This document shows positions 19,537 through 29,027 of a stretch of 64,000 nucleotides of DNA, in pieces. The translations under genes and the position numbers were made by a program. A model generated the notes under the pieces. The model saw only the letters and a list, made by a program, of their open reading frames with translations. It ran no database searches and was not told where the DNA came from. This DNA comes from Tessaracoccus lapidicaptus (GTDB lineage Bacteria > Actinomycetota > Actinomycetes > Propionibacteriales > Propionibacteriaceae), in contig NZ_MBQD01000005.1 in assembly GCF_001693815.1 (NCBI RefSeq), positions 1 through 64,000 of the forward strand. The letters are read 5' to 3'. The number at the start of each line of letters is the position of its first letter. Position 1 is the first letter of the stretch.

Positions 19537-20124
19537 ATGACCTTCCTGGCCCCGGTGACGCTCACAGGCCGCCTCGTCAGCCTCGAACCCCTGGCGGTCC
19601 ATCACGCCGACGGGCTGGAGGAGGCCGTGCAGGACGGCGCGATCGACCGCCTGTGGTACACGTCGGCTCCCCCGCCTGACCGGATGGCCGATGACATCGC
19701 GGGCAAGCTCGCCCAGGCCGCCCGCGGTGCGATGCTGCCCTTCGCCATCCGTCGCCTGGCAGACGGCCGGCTGATCGGCGTCACCACCTTCTGCAACCCG
19801 TTGCCCGCGGTCCCCGCCACCGAGATCGGCTACACGTGGCAGGCGGCTTCCGCGCATCGCACGGGCACCAACACGGAGGCGAAGGCGCTGATGCTCGCCC
19901 ACGCGTTCGATCACTGGGGCTGCCGCCGTGTGGCATTCCGAGCGACCTGGTTCAACCACCAGTCGCGGCGCGCGATCGAGCGGCTGGGCGCGGTCTACGA
20001 GGGCCGCATCCGCCAGGATCGCGTGCTCCGCACGGGCGAGGTGGCCGACACTGCCCAGTACTCGATCACCGACGGCGACTGGCCCGCGGTCCGACGCCAC
20101 CTGGAGGCCCTGCTCGCCCGGTGA
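19537..20124 (+). CDS. GNAT-family N-acetyltransferase (RimJ/RimL type)
   Basis: This 195-residue protein is of the RimJ/RimL-like GNAT branch, which uses acetyl-CoA to acetylate amino groups. It begins with the family-typical TLTGRLVSLEPL. It continues with LPFAIRRLADGRLIGVTTF and EIGYTWQAASAHRTGTNTEAKALML (strand 4 and the acetyl-CoA binding turn). It ends with FRATWFNHQSRRAIERLGAVYEG, the usual last motif. The ATG at 19537 lies 36 bases after the PFOR stop. The substrate is unknown, and such enzymes are often free-standing. Confidence 0.88.
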   Translation: MTFLAPVTLTGRLVSLEPLAVHHADGLEEAVQDGAIDRLWYTSAPPPDRMADDIAGKLAQAARGAMLPFAIRRLADGRLIGVTTFCNPLPAVPATEIGYTWQAASAHRTGTNTEAKALMLAHAFDHWGCRRVAFRATWFNHQSRRAIERLGAVYEGRIRQDRVLRTGEVADTAQYSITDGDWPAVRRHLEALLAR

Positions 20125-20238
20125 CCACGCGGCACAACCCGGGTATCACGGCAGTCGGACGCCGCGGACCGGGGGTCGCTACCCTCGCCACGAGACCCAG
20201 AGTGCGAGAATGGCCCCGGGCGCGAGACAGGAGGGCCG

Positions 20239-21192
20239 ATGGACACACACTCGACCTCGACGGGTGACGATCCCATCGGGAGAGCTTCTGCGGACGTGAG
20301 CGAACGCTCCGTCCTGGTCATCGGCGACCTGTGTCTCGACGACAACGAGGTGGACGGGCGCGACCTCGCCCCGTCGTGGGGATCGCCCGCGCTGTTCATC
20401 GCCCGACACCTTCGGCTGGAGTACGGGATCACCCCTGTGGTGTCGGGCGCCTACGGCGAAGACCTGCTCCCTCTGATCACCGAGTTCTCGCTCGACCGGG
20501 GCCCCACATGCGCCCGGTCCCTGTCGTACCGCAACATCGTCGAACCCGTCCACCCCCACGACAGCGGAAGCGCCCACGCGCGGGTGCAGTACTGGCGGCC
20601 GGCCACCTGCGAGCCCTATGCCCTCAGTGGTGCGGACATCCCCGCCGATGCGGAGCTGGTGTACTTCTGCCCGTTGACTCCGGACCTCGACCGGGTCGCC
20701 GACATCCGGACGATTGCCTCCGCCGCCGCGGCGACTACCGCGGTGAAGGTCCTGCTCGCGCAGGGGCTGATGAGGGTCAGCGGTCAGACGAACGGAACGG
20801 CCTACCGCCGCGTCGAGCGACGCGACATCACCGACTCCGAGGCCCTGACCTGGGCATGTTTCGACATCGTGGTCTTCTCCGACGAGGACCTGCAGGACGC
20901 CATCGCCAAGGCCACGCGCTGGTCCGCGGCCCCCGGCGCTCACGAGACCGGCTTCATCGTCACGGAGGGCGAGCTGGGCGCCACGGTCTGCTTCCGCGGG
21001 GACGCGACGCGAGTCCCCACCCGGCCGGTGGCACATGAGACCAGCCCCGTCGGAGCGGGCGACGTGTTCGGGGCCACCGTCGGGCTCGAGTTCCGCGACG
21101 CCGTGCGCGATGGGCTCGACCGCCACGACGCCCTGCTGCGTGCTGTCGCCGCCGCGACCGCGGCCGCCTCCCGGCACGTCGCGAACGCCTGA
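20239..21192 (+). CDS. PfkB-family carbohydrate kinase
   Basis: This is a 317-residue ribokinase-fold kinase that transfers phosphate from ATP to a sugar-like substrate. The N-terminal strand is VLVIGDLCLDDNEVDG and the catalytic/anion-hole motif is SPVGAGDVFGATVGLEF near residue 270, with the family GAGD-x-F. FIVTEGELGATVCFRG matches the strand before it. About 25 residues precede the first strand. The start follows AGGAGGG closely. Several segments differ from typical fructokinases (RVQYWRPATCEPYAL, ITDSEALTWACFDIVVFS), so the substrate cannot be named. It is followed by the alpha-glucosidase gene after 76 bases. Confidence 0.82.
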   Translation: MDTHSTSTGDDPIGRASADVSERSVLVIGDLCLDDNEVDGRDLAPSWGSPALFIARHLRLEYGITPVVSGAYGEDLLPLITEFSLDRGPTCARSLSYRNIVEPVHPHDSGSAHARVQYWRPATCEPYALSGADIPADAELVYFCPLTPDLDRVADIRTIASAAAATTAVKVLLAQGLMRVSGQTNGTAYRRVERRDITDSEALTWACFDIVVFSDEDLQDAIAKATRWSAAPGAHETGFIVTEGELGATVCFRGDATRVPTRPVAHETSPVGAGDVFGATVGLEFRDAVRDGLDRHDALLRAVAAATAAASRHVANA

Positions 21193-21268
21193 ACCCGTTC
21201 GGTTCGCAGTCGCCGCACACGGGAGAGAACTGCCGCCTAGACTTTCCTTTCGAGTGGAAGGAAGTGCC

Positions 21269-23014
21269 ATGCCCGGACCCAGCACCGTCCCCCGCGACCC
21301 CGACTGGTGGAAATCCGCCGTGGTCTACCAGATCTACCCGCGCTCGTTCCAGGACAGCGACGGCGACGGTATCGGCGACCTGCGTGGCATCATCGAGCGC
21401 CTCGACCACCTGGGCGAACTCGGTGTCGACGTGGTGTGGCTGTCGCCCATCTACCCCTCGCCTCAGGCGGACAACGGCTACGACATCAGCGACTACGAGG
21501 ACGTCGACCCCATGTTCGGCTCCCTGGCGGATCTGCACGAACTCATCGAGGGCCTCCACGCGCGGGGGATGAAGCTGGTCATGGACCTCGTGGTCAACCA
21601 CACCAGCGACGAGCATCCCTGGTTCCGTGAGTCCCGCTCCAGCCGCGACAACCCGAAACGCGACTGGTACTGGTGGCGCGACCCCCGCCCCGGCCACGAG
21701 CCAGGCACCCCGGGCGCGGAGCCGTCGAACTGGGAGGCGTCGTTCTCCGGTCCCGCCTGGACATTCGACGAGGCCACCGGGCAGTACTACCTGCACCTCT
21801 TCTCCCCCGCCCAACCCGACCTCAACTGGGAGAACCCGGAGGTCCGCGCGGCGGTGCACGCCATGATGGAGCGCTGGATCGAGCGTGGCGTCGACGGCTT
21901 CCGGATGGACGTCATCAACATGATCTCGAAGGACGTGGCGGCCGATGGCAGCCTCCCCGACGTCCCGGTCTCCGGCGGCAGCGCGCTCGGCGACCCGTCG
22001 CCCCACACGGTCAACGGACCGCGCATCCACGAGTTCCTGCACGAGATGCACGAGCGGGTTCTGGCCGGGCGGAGGCTCCTGACCGTCGCGGAGGCGCCCG
22101 GCGCGACGGTGACGGACGCGCGTCTGTACACCGACCCGGCCCGCCGCGAGGTCGACATGGTCTTCACGTTCGAGCACGTCAACCTCGACATCGCACCCGG
22201 CGGCTCGAAGTGGGACCTGGCGCCGCTGCGTCTGACTGATCTCAAGGCCAACCTGTCCGCGTGGCAGGAGGGCCTGGCGGAGGCCGGCTGGAACTCCCTG
22301 TACTGGAACAACCACGACCAGCCGCGGATCGTGTCGCGGTGGGGCAGCGAGGGCCGGCACCGCGTCGAGTCGGCCAAGTCATTGGCCACCGTCCTGCACC
22401 TGATGCGCGGCACGCCGTACGTCTACCAGGGCGAGGAGGTGGGCATGACCAACGCCCACTTCACCCAGGTCGGGCAGTACCGCGACATCGAGTCCGTCAA
22501 CTGGGCCGCCGAGGCACTCGAGCGCGGCATCCCCGAGGAGATGGTCGTTCGGTCGCTGGCCGTCAAGTCCCGCGACAACGCCCGCACTCCCGTCCAGTGG
22601 GATGCCTCCCCGCAGGCCGGCTTCACCACGGGCACCCCGTGGCTGGCCGTCAACCCCAACCACGACACCATCAACGCCGAGGCCGCCCGCCGCGACCCCG
22701 GTTCGGTGTTCCACCATTACCGGCGCCTCATCGAGCTCCGCCACGGCCTCGACGTCGTCGTGCACGGCGACTACCGCCTGCTGCTGCCCGACGACGAGCA
22801 GGTGTTCGCCTACGTGCGCGCGGCCGACGGGGCGAGGCTCCTCGTGGTGGCCAACCTCTCCGACGAGGAGGCCGTCGTGGATCTGGGTCCCGACGGCGCG
22901 CTCCTCGACGGCGACCTACTGCTCACCACGCACCCCGACGCCGAGCGCGGATCCGGGCCCGAGGTTCGGCTGGCACCGTGGGAGTCCCGGGTCCACCTGA
23001 CCGACGCCGGCTGA
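21269..23014 (+). CDS. GH13 alpha-glucosidase / oligo-1,6-glucosidase
   Basis: The 581-residue cytoplasmic enzyme hydrolyses terminal alpha-glucosidic bonds of short oligosaccharides. The barrel begins WWKSAVVYQIYPRSFQDS. Conserved regions are DLVVNHTSDEHPWF (region I), GFRMDVIN with the nucleophile Asp (about residue 213), LTVAEAPG with the acid/base Glu (about 273), and WNNHDQPR with the transition-state Asp (about 348). No signal peptide is present. GGAAGGAAG precedes the ATG at 21269. Its stop lies 4 bases from the converging aldolase gene. The substrate, for example isomaltose, sucrose or trehalose-type sugars, cannot be fixed from motifs alone. Confidence 0.93.
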   Translation: MPGPSTVPRDPDWWKSAVVYQIYPRSFQDSDGDGIGDLRGIIERLDHLGELGVDVVWLSPIYPSPQADNGYDISDYEDVDPMFGSLADLHELIEGLHARGMKLVMDLVVNHTSDEHPWFRESRSSRDNPKRDWYWWRDPRPGHEPGTPGAEPSNWEASFSGPAWTFDEATGQYYLHLFSPAQPDLNWENPEVRAAVHAMMERWIERGVDGFRMDVINMISKDVAADGSLPDVPVSGGSALGDPSPHTVNGPRIHEFLHEMHERVLAGRRLLTVAEAPGATVTDARLYTDPARREVDMVFTFEHVNLDIAPGGSKWDLAPLRLTDLKANLSAWQEGLAEAGWNSLYWNNHDQPRIVSRWGSEGRHRVESAKSLATVLHLMRGTPYVYQGEEVGMTNAHFTQVGQYRDIESVNWAAEALERGIPEEMVVRSLAVKSRDNARTPVQWDASPQAGFTTGTPWLAVNPNHDTINAEAARRDPGSVFHHYRRLIELRHGLDVVVHGDYRLLLPDDEQVFAYVRAADGARLLVVANLSDEEAVVDLGPDGALLDGDLLLTTHPDAERGSGPEVRLAPWESRVHLTDAG

Positions 23015-23017
23015 CGG

Positions 23018-23896
23018 TCAGGTGACGGAGGCCGCGTAGACCTCCGCGATCGAGCGGTCCAGCGCCTCGTCGAACTCGGCGTCGCTCTGGGTGATCAGCA
23101 GCCCCTCCATCAGCGCGCGGGCGAAGCTCGCGGCCACGCCGTGCTGCCGGGCCAGCCTGGCCGTCGCCTCGGCGCGGGTGTAGCCGCCCGACAGCGCGAA
23201 CACGCGTAGCACGCGCGGGTGCGCGACAAGGTCGGCGTACAGGTCGTCCTGGTCGGGGAGGGTCAGCTTCAGCATGACGGTCTCGCTGTCCGGGAGCCGG
23301 TCGAGCCCCTCGATCAGGGCGTCATGAACCTGCCGCTCGGCCTCCGCCTTGCCCGGGCTCTTGATGTCGACCTCTGGCTCCAGGATGGGCACCAGCCCGG
23401 CCGCGAAGATCTGGCGGCCGACGTCGAACTGTTGCTCCACGACCTCCCGCACCGCCGCGCCCGGCAGGGACACGAGCGAGCGCATCTTCGTCCCGAAGAC
23501 CCCCATGTCCCTGGCCCTGGCGAGCAGCTCGTCGAGGCCCGGGATGGGCTTCATCAGCTGGCTGCCGTCGCGCTCCTCGGCGAGGCCCTTGTCCACTTTG
23601 AGGATCGGCACCACCTGCTTGACGTCCCAGAGATACCTCGGCGTGGGCAGGCCGGCGACCTCGCGGTCCATCGTGTCGACGAACAGGATCGTGCCGAGGA
23701 TCCGGTCGCCGCCGAAACTCGGGCTCTGCATGATCCGCGACCGCATGCGATGCACCTGGTCGAACATGTCGGCGTCGTCGGCCCAGGACTCCACGCCGTA
23801 GCGCTGCAGGGTCCTGGGGGTACTGCCGCCGCTCTGGTCCAGTGCCGCGATGAACCCCTGTGCCTCGCGCATCTTCCGGAGCTGCTGCTCGTTCAT
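23018..23896 (-). CDS. fda: Class I fructose-bisphosphate aldolase
   Basis: The 292-residue enzyme cleaves fructose 1,6-bisphosphate through a Schiff-base lysine in glycolysis and gluconeogenesis. Family features are GFIAALDQSGGSTPRTL near the start, MRSRIMQSPSF, GTILFVDTMDRE, VVPILKVDKGL with a catalytic-region lysine, LVPILEPEVDIKS with the conserved Glu, TVMLKLTLP with the Schiff-base Lys region, and VFALSGGYTRAEA near the phosphate site. The length is that of bacterial class I enzymes (about 295). A GAGGAGG-like site precedes the ATG. Propionibacteria commonly carry this class. It converges with the alpha-glucosidase gene and is divergent from a small gene at 24050. Confidence 0.95.
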   Translation of the reverse strand: MNEQQLRKMREAQGFIAALDQSGGSTPRTLQRYGVESWADDADMFDQVHRMRSRIMQSPSFGGDRILGTILFVDTMDREVAGLPTPRYLWDVKQVVPILKVDKGLAEERDGSQLMKPIPGLDELLARARDMGVFGTKMRSLVSLPGAAVREVVEQQFDVGRQIFAAGLVPILEPEVDIKSPGKAEAERQVHDALIEGLDRLPDSETVMLKLTLPDQDDLYADLVAHPRVLRVFALSGGYTRAEATARLARQHGVAASFARALMEGLLITQSDAEFDEALDRSIAEVYAASVT

Positions 23897-24049
23897 GGTC
23901 CGCCTCCTCGCGTCCGAGCCGGCGGGCGTCCGGGCTCCGTCGCCCGCTCATCTCCAGTGTCCCACCGGGCCCCGCGACGTCAAGCGAAACGGACCCACCG
24001 GAGGGCCGACGGCGGTAACGTCGATCCCACCGACGTCTGAGGAGTCCCG

Positions 24050-24238
24050 ATGAGCGACGACGCGTACGACCCTGAGGTTCATCCCAGCGAGGACGTACTG
24101 GAACCCGACACCGTCCCCGGCCACACCGTGCTGGACCCCGGCTCGGGGGCACACGCACACCATCCCATCGCGGATGAGCTGCCGCCGGACTCGCTCGGCC
24201 GACTGCCGAACGAGGAGAGCGAGAGCCGGTTCGACTGA
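24050..24238 (+). CDS. Small acidic hypothetical protein
   Basis: The 62-residue protein starts with an ATG 5 bases after TGAGGAG. It is acidic and soluble (MSDDAYDPEVHPSED, PPDSLGRLPNEESESRFD), with a His cluster in the middle (GAHAHHPIADEL). No domain is recognised. Good ribosome site and composition support a real gene. Confidence 0.6.
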   Translation: MSDDAYDPEVHPSEDVLEPDTVPGHTVLDPGSGAHAHHPIADELPPDSLGRLPNEESESRFD

Positions 24239-24303
24239 TCCCCGCCCGACGCACCCGGGGACCCCGCGCTAGGGTGTGCTGATCGACGACGAAGGGGGCA
24301 CAC

Positions 24304-24684
24304 ATGGGACTGCTGAGCAGGCTGCTGGGGCGCGACGACGACGGTGAGGTCACGGTCTCGCCCTTCTCCCCCGACTCCGTCCGACCCCAGGTCAGCGACC
24401 TGATCGAAGCCCTCACCGCCCTGATCGAGGCCATGGAATCCGATGAGGCTCCCCTGTCCAACCCCGGATGGCGGGGCAGGCTCCGCGATCTGCACAACTC
24501 GCGCGGTGACCTGCGGCTGCTGGCCCGCCGGTCCACCTTCACCCGCGACGACCTGTTCGAGGTGCTCACCTGCGTGCGTCCCCTCTTCCGGGGGGCGCCG
24601 CCGAAGGACTTCGCGCACCTGGAGGGCCTCAACCAGCGGGTGATCGACGCCATCGAGGACGTGCACCGGGCGGCCTCCGCCTGA
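24304..24684 (+). CDS. Hypothetical protein, 126 residues
   Basis: The ATG is preceded by GAAGGGGG. The N-terminal helix MGLLSRLLGR is amphipathic. The rest is helical (SDLIEALTALIEAME, GWRGRLRDLHNSRGDLRLLARRS, RDDLFEVLTCVRPLF, LEGLNQRVIDAIEDVHRA). There is no signal peptide, membrane segment or known motif. It stands just upstream of the large carboxykinase candidate on the same strand, with about 100 bases between. Confidence 0.65.
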   Translation: MGLLSRLLGRDDDGEVTVSPFSPDSVRPQVSDLIEALTALIEAMESDEAPLSNPGWRGRLRDLHNSRGDLRLLARRSTFTRDDLFEVLTCVRPLFRGAPPKDFAHLEGLNQRVIDAIEDVHRAASA

Positions 24685-24788
24685 CGTCGCGCGGGGCTCA
24701 CCACGGGGGCGTCATCCTAAAGGGCGCTGCCAGAGCGCTCGGGGGCACCCCCCGTTCGCTGGTCCGGGGCCCCTGTCCATAGTGGAGC

Positions 24789-27700
24789 ATGGCGACTTTC
24801 GCGGACACTGCAGCAATCAACCTGCGCCTCGGCCTGCTCGGCCTGCCCCTGCCTGATGCGGGGGCGGCGGGCCGGGCCGTGGACCTGGTGCGCCCGATCC
24901 TTGCGCGGCAGCGGGAGCTGAACCGGCGCCTGGCGCACCGGCTCCCCGCCGTCGACGGCCGCATCCAGGGCTTCCTCGACAGCTACCTCGACGGCACCGG
25001 CACCACGCCCTGTCTCCCGCGCCAGACCCTGGTGCTCGACCAGCCCGGCCTCGCCCGCCAGATGTCCCTCCCCGTCGACGGCGACACCTTCTCCTCCGAC
25101 CTGCTGACGAGCTACCGCCTCGTCAACGGCATCCTGCACAACCCGGCCAACGACCGGCGCACCACCAAGGGCGTCTTCCACGTCGCCGAGGGCGGCCTGC
25201 CGATCCAGGACGACAAGATCGCCGTCCCGCGCGACGTGTTCGGCCGCCTCCTCGAGCACGCGTTCCAGCCGCCGGCGGAGGCCATGGTCCTGCCCTACAC
25301 CTCCGAGACCCCCGAGCGCCCGACGTGCTGGGTGTCGCTGCTCCTGCGCCCGATCGTCGTCCCCGAAGTGCCCGGCTTCACCGTCGAGCGCCGGATGGAG
25401 ACCCGCTTCTTCGCGCCGGCCGCCCTCATGGCCAACCTCGACTTCGTCGAGGGCATCTTCGGCAACGGCGGCGACCCCTACCTGCCGGAGAACGACTCCT
25501 CGCTCGACCCGGAGCACTGGACGGGCCACACGGGCATGGTCGTCCTGGCCCCCCATCTCATCCACCTGACGAAGAAGGAGCTGGGGCTCCCCCACTACGA
25601 CGACGCCACACCACGGCAGCGCCGCGACGGCATGTGCTGGCGCGACGAGACCGAGCGCTACAACGGCGGCACGGCCTTCAAGGCGTGCGCACGCGACGAG
25701 CGCGGCGTCATCGTCACGGTCATCGCCGACAACTACTTCGGCTACTGCAAGAAGGAGGTCAAGGCCCAGATCAGCTACGCGGCCAACCTGCTCGGCCTGG
25801 TCGAGGAGGAGCATGCCGGCGGCGCCATCACCTTCCCGCGCTACAACCTGGGCCAGACCTTCACCCACGGCGGCAGCAACGACCCGGAGCGCACCCTGGA
25901 CGCCGTCATCGCCCGCGACCCCGAACGCTTCGTGCGGCGCGCCGAGGGGCACGCCGTCGACCGGGAGCAGCCACACATCGTGCTCGTCCCCGAGGGCGCC
26001 ACCTACTCGCTGCGGGACAGCACCATCACGTGGGAATCCGACGGCGAACCGCGCGCCATCGCGCTGCGCGCCGACACCTACTACGTCAGCCCGGACGGGT
26101 ACGTCGTAGAACTCGCCCACATCGCCGCCGACGGCGACCAGTGGACGCTGCTCGGCACCGCGCCGGCCGCGACGTCGTGCCACAAGCCGGCCACCGTGTC
26201 GGGGGGCGGCAAGTCGGAGATCTCGAAGTCCATCACCGACGCGTTCGTCTTCGGCAACGCGTACGTGGCGGACTTCGTCGAGGACATGGCGATGGTCGGG
26301 GCGATCGTCGACCACGACTTCTCCACCCGCTTCCGCGACCCGGCCGCGAGCGACCATCGCCCGCTGCTGTCCGACACCCGCAGCGTCGGCAGCGTCATCA
26401 AGCTACTCACCCCCAGCCCGGACTACACCGACGAGTACAACGCGTGGGTCGACGCCATCCCCCACCACATCAAGGAACTCGTCTTCGTCGTCAAGCGCTT
26501 CTACCGCCCCGAGTGGGGCGGCGACTGGGCCTCCCACTTCTCGGTGGGCCGGATCAACGGCCGTGCGGGCCACGCCCTGCGCCTGGACGGCGACAAGATC
26601 ACCGTCAACATGCTGCGCGTCGGCTTCGCCCCCGACGGATCGTGGCGGCTGTTCGGGCTCCGGCACGACTACCATCCCGCGGCCAAGGTGCAGACGGAGG
26701 ACGACATCACGGCCAGCATCGTGGTCCCGGCCGACGAGGCCGGACGGTCCGACGGGCTGTCGCGCAAGTTCGTCAGCAACTGCGAACAGCTGCTGTTCCA
26801 GCGCCCCGACGACGCCATCCACCGCGGCTACGACAAGCAGGCAGAGTACGACATCGCCTCCGGCGCGTTCCTCAGCAACTTCGAGCCGCTGACCACCAGC
26901 GACGCGAAGGGGTTGGTCAACGACGCCATCGCCTTCTCCCGGTTCTCCAAGCCGATCCAGAAGCTGGTCCGCAAGGTGGCGAAGGCCGACAAGCCGAGCC
27001 ACGAGTACTTCGTCTCCTCGGCCCACCCCCGTCTCATCAACGGGGCCCGGTCGAAGAACCCGCGCTACCTGCAGGTGCGGCCGGACATCGCCCGCCCCAA
27101 GGAGACGGCCCTGGCCGAGCTGGTGTCGCGCATCCACCGCGGGCTGCCGATGTCCGCCCCGCTGCGCCTGCCCATCGACGTCGTCGCCGCGGGCCGCCGC
27201 AACAACGCCGCCGAGGACGGTGTGCCGCCGCTGTGCGCGTACGCCCCGCTCCACTACATGGAGCTGCCGGAACTGTTCATGGAGTTCATCTCGTCCATGA
27301 CGGGCAAGTCGCCGTCGACGACGGGCGCCGGCTCCGAGGGCGCGATGACGAAGGGGCCCTTCAACGCGCTGCCGTCGGTCATCGACCTCAACGCGGCGTT
27401 CCTGTCCTTTGCGCTGACGGGCTACGACGGATGGCTGTCCAGCGCGGGCGTCATCGGCCCCAACGTGCGGGTCGATCATGACATCTCGCTGCTGGTGCCC
27501 GAGGTGTTCTCCCGCATGAGCCCCGGCGAGCGCGACGCCGCCGCCCTCATCGCCGAAGGCTCACTCGAGGCCGTCCCCGACGTCGAGCACGAGGGACGGC
27601 TGGTCGAGGCCAGCCGCCTCGGCTACCGTATGACGGCCAAGTTCCAGACCAAGTACTTCGGCCGCATCTTCATGCACCCCCACGTGGTGTTCTCGGAGAA

Positions 27701-28172
27701 CATGCTGCAGCCGGAGCTGCAGGACATCGAGGCCTACGTGGCCTCCGTCGACACCATCGTCACCACGCACCAGCGCGTCGCCAGGGCGTACCTGGACGAC
27801 GGCACCGCGGAGCTCGCCGTGCCGCCGATCAGGGCGTTGCTGGAGATCATGGCGACGGGCACCTGGAACGGACTCACGCTGCGCGACGAGACCTTCCGCC
27901 GCATGTTCGACCGGGATGAGGTGCTGGCCTCCGACTGGTACCGCGCGCGGGTGGCAGCGCTGCACGAATCAGAGCTGGCGCACCAGCGGCGGGCGCTGGC
28001 GGCCATGCGCAAGTTCGTCGACGAGCCAACCAACGCGGTGGCGGCTCAGCGGCTGGGCATCCCCGGCCGGATCGCCGCGATGGAGGCGCAGTTGGCGGAC
28101 TCGGCGGCCGGCGGGTCGCACGACCGCCTGGTCGGCACCCTCGGGCGGCAGGTCAGCTGGCAGCTGGGGTGA
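24789..28172 (+). CDS. Probable PPi-dependent phosphoenolpyruvate carboxykinase
   Basis: This large soluble protein (1127 residues) matches the size of the pyrophosphate-type PEPCK known from Propionibacterium freudenreichii and Entamoeba (about 1130 residues). That enzyme interconverts oxaloacetate + PPi and PEP + phosphate + CO2 and is only distantly related to GTP-PEPCK. Striking conserved-looking stretches are GMVVLAPHLIHLTKKELG, MCWRDETERYNGGTAFKA and NYFGYCKKEVKAQISYAANLLG (about residues 310-345). GTGSEGAMTKGPFNALP near 845 is, in this window, TTGAGSEGAMTKGPFNALP. The assignment rests on length, recalled sequence character and the host type, not on an alignment. Its stop overlaps the end of the convergent HAD gene by 20 bases. 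In propionic fermentation it would link PEP to oxaloacetate without spending ATP. Confidence 0.65.
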   Translation: MATFADTAAINLRLGLLGLPLPDAGAAGRAVDLVRPILARQRELNRRLAHRLPAVDGRIQGFLDSYLDGTGTTPCLPRQTLVLDQPGLARQMSLPVDGDTFSSDLLTSYRLVNGILHNPANDRRTTKGVFHVAEGGLPIQDDKIAVPRDVFGRLLEHAFQPPAEAMVLPYTSETPERPTCWVSLLLRPIVVPEVPGFTVERRMETRFFAPAALMANLDFVEGIFGNGGDPYLPENDSSLDPEHWTGHTGMVVLAPHLIHLTKKELGLPHYDDATPRQRRDGMCWRDETERYNGGTAFKACARDERGVIVTVIADNYFGYCKKEVKAQISYAANLLGLVEEEHAGGAITFPRYNLGQTFTHGGSNDPERTLDAVIARDPERFVRRAEGHAVDREQPHIVLVPEGATYSLRDSTITWESDGEPRAIALRADTYYVSPDGYVVELAHIAADGDQWTLLGTAPAATSCHKPATVSGGGKSEISKSITDAFVFGNAYVADFVEDMAMVGAIVDHDFSTRFRDPAASDHRPLLSDTRSVGSVIKLLTPSPDYTDEYNAWVDAIPHHIKELVFVVKRFYRPEWGGDWASHFSVGRINGRAGHALRLDGDKITVNMLRVGFAPDGSWRLFGLRHDYHPAAKVQTEDDITASIVVPADEAGRSDGLSRKFVSNCEQLLFQRPDDAIHRGYDKQAEYDIASGAFLSNFEPLTTSDAKGLVNDAIAFSRFSKPIQKLVRKVAKADKPSHEYFVSSAHPRLINGARSKNPRYLQVRPDIARPKETALAELVSRIHRGLPMSAPLRLPIDVVAAGRRNNAAEDGVPPLCAYAPLHYMELPELFMEFISSMTGKSPSTTGAGSEGAMTKGPFNALPSVIDLNAAFLSFALTGYDGWLSSAGVIGPNVRVDHDISLLVPEVFSRMSPGERDAAALIAEGSLEAVPDVEHEGRLVEASRLGYRMTAKFQTKYFGRIFMHPHVVFSENMLQPELQDIEAYVASVDTIVTTHQRVARAYLDDGTAELAVPPIRALLEIMATGTWNGLTLRDETFRRMFDRDEVLASDWYRARVAALHESELAHQRRALAAMRKFVDEPTNAVAAQRLGIPGRIAAMEAQLADSAAGGSHDRLVGTLGRQVSWQLG

Positions 28173-28817
28173 GGCCGGCGACGAGCTCGTGTGTGAGCTC
28201 GTCGAGGGTCTCGATGACGGTCGTGCGGGCCAGGAGGTCCGCCGCCGGTGGGTGGAAGTGCGGCGGAACCGCGACGACCGCCATGCCCGCGGCCAGCGCC
28301 GACAGCAGTCCGTTGGGGGCGTCCTCGACGGCGACGCACTGGCGGGGGTCGGCCCCGAGCAGCTCGCACGCGCGCAGGTAGCCGTCCGGGGACGGCTTCC
28401 CGCGCTCCACCTCCTCGGTGGAGACGGTGGCGGAGAGCACATCAGCCAGGCCCATCACCTCGACGGCGGTATCGATCAGCAGGCGCGGCGAGGAGCTGGC
28501 GATGGCGACCGGGTAGCGCTCGGCCATGCGCCGGACCGCCGCCACCGCGCCCGGCAGCAGGTCGATGCCGCCGCGGTAGTGCGCGGCCATGGCCTCGACG
28601 GTGGCCCGCGCCGCCTCGGGCGCGGTGATCGGGAGGCCGACCACGTCGACGAGGTACGCGCTCCACTCCCCCGTGCTCATGCCCATCATGGCCTGGGTGG
28701 CGCCGTCGGGCCACGGAAGTCCCGCGTCCGCGGCGAGGCCGCGCCGGACGACGTCCCACGTCGCCTCGGTGTCGGTCAGCGTCCCGTCCATGTCGAAGAC
28801 GACGGCCTGGGGCGGCA
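28153..28817 (-). CDS. HAD-superfamily phosphatase
   Basis: The protein is 220 residues from an ATG at 28817, preceded by AAGGAG at 8 bases. Motif I is VVFDMDGTLTDTEATWD with both Asp residues. The cap follows. Motif II is VAIASSSPRLLID, motif III Lys is in GKPSPDGYLRAC, and motif IV is CVAVEDAPNGLLSA. This is a subfamily IA enzyme of the beta-phosphoglucomutase/phosphoglycolate phosphatase type. The substrate is unknown. It is divergent from the first cobalamin riboswitch and converges with the carboxykinase gene, with a 20-base overlap of the two 3' ends. Confidence 0.9.
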
Positions 28818-28864
28818 TGGGCTTCACTCCTTCGGTCCGGGGATGCCCACAGCGTAGCGGTGGG

Positions 28865-29015
28865 GTATGGTGTCGCCGTCGGTGAGTTGAATCCGGTGAG
28901 ATCCCGGAACTGTCGCGCAACCGTGATCCCTCGTGGGGAGTCGGACCTCTCGCCGCCGCAGAGGATGTTCACTTCCGTCGCGACCAGCGGAGACCCTTGG
29001 CCGACGGACCAACGG
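28865..29015 (+). promoter_or_regulatory. Cobalamin riboswitch 1
   Basis: The RNA contains the characteristic B12-box region: GAATCCGGTGAGATCCCGG (28889-28907), CTGTCGCGCAACCGTGA (28910-28926) and GGGAGTCGGACCTC (28936-28949). A further paired segment lies between this core and the ATG at 29028. High adenosylcobalamin or another corrinoid would fold it to shut down expression. The leader is about 160 bases and the GGATAGAGG ribosome site lies at its end, so control at translation initiation is likely. It governs the ECF/B12-carrier operon starting at 29028. Confidence 0.92.
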
Positions 29016-29027
29016 ATAGAGGTCCAC

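Noticed and set aside
24717-26357. A 546-codon open frame antisense to the carboxykinase candidate
   Set aside because: Low-complexity composition typical of high-GC antisense frames, and no start signal.
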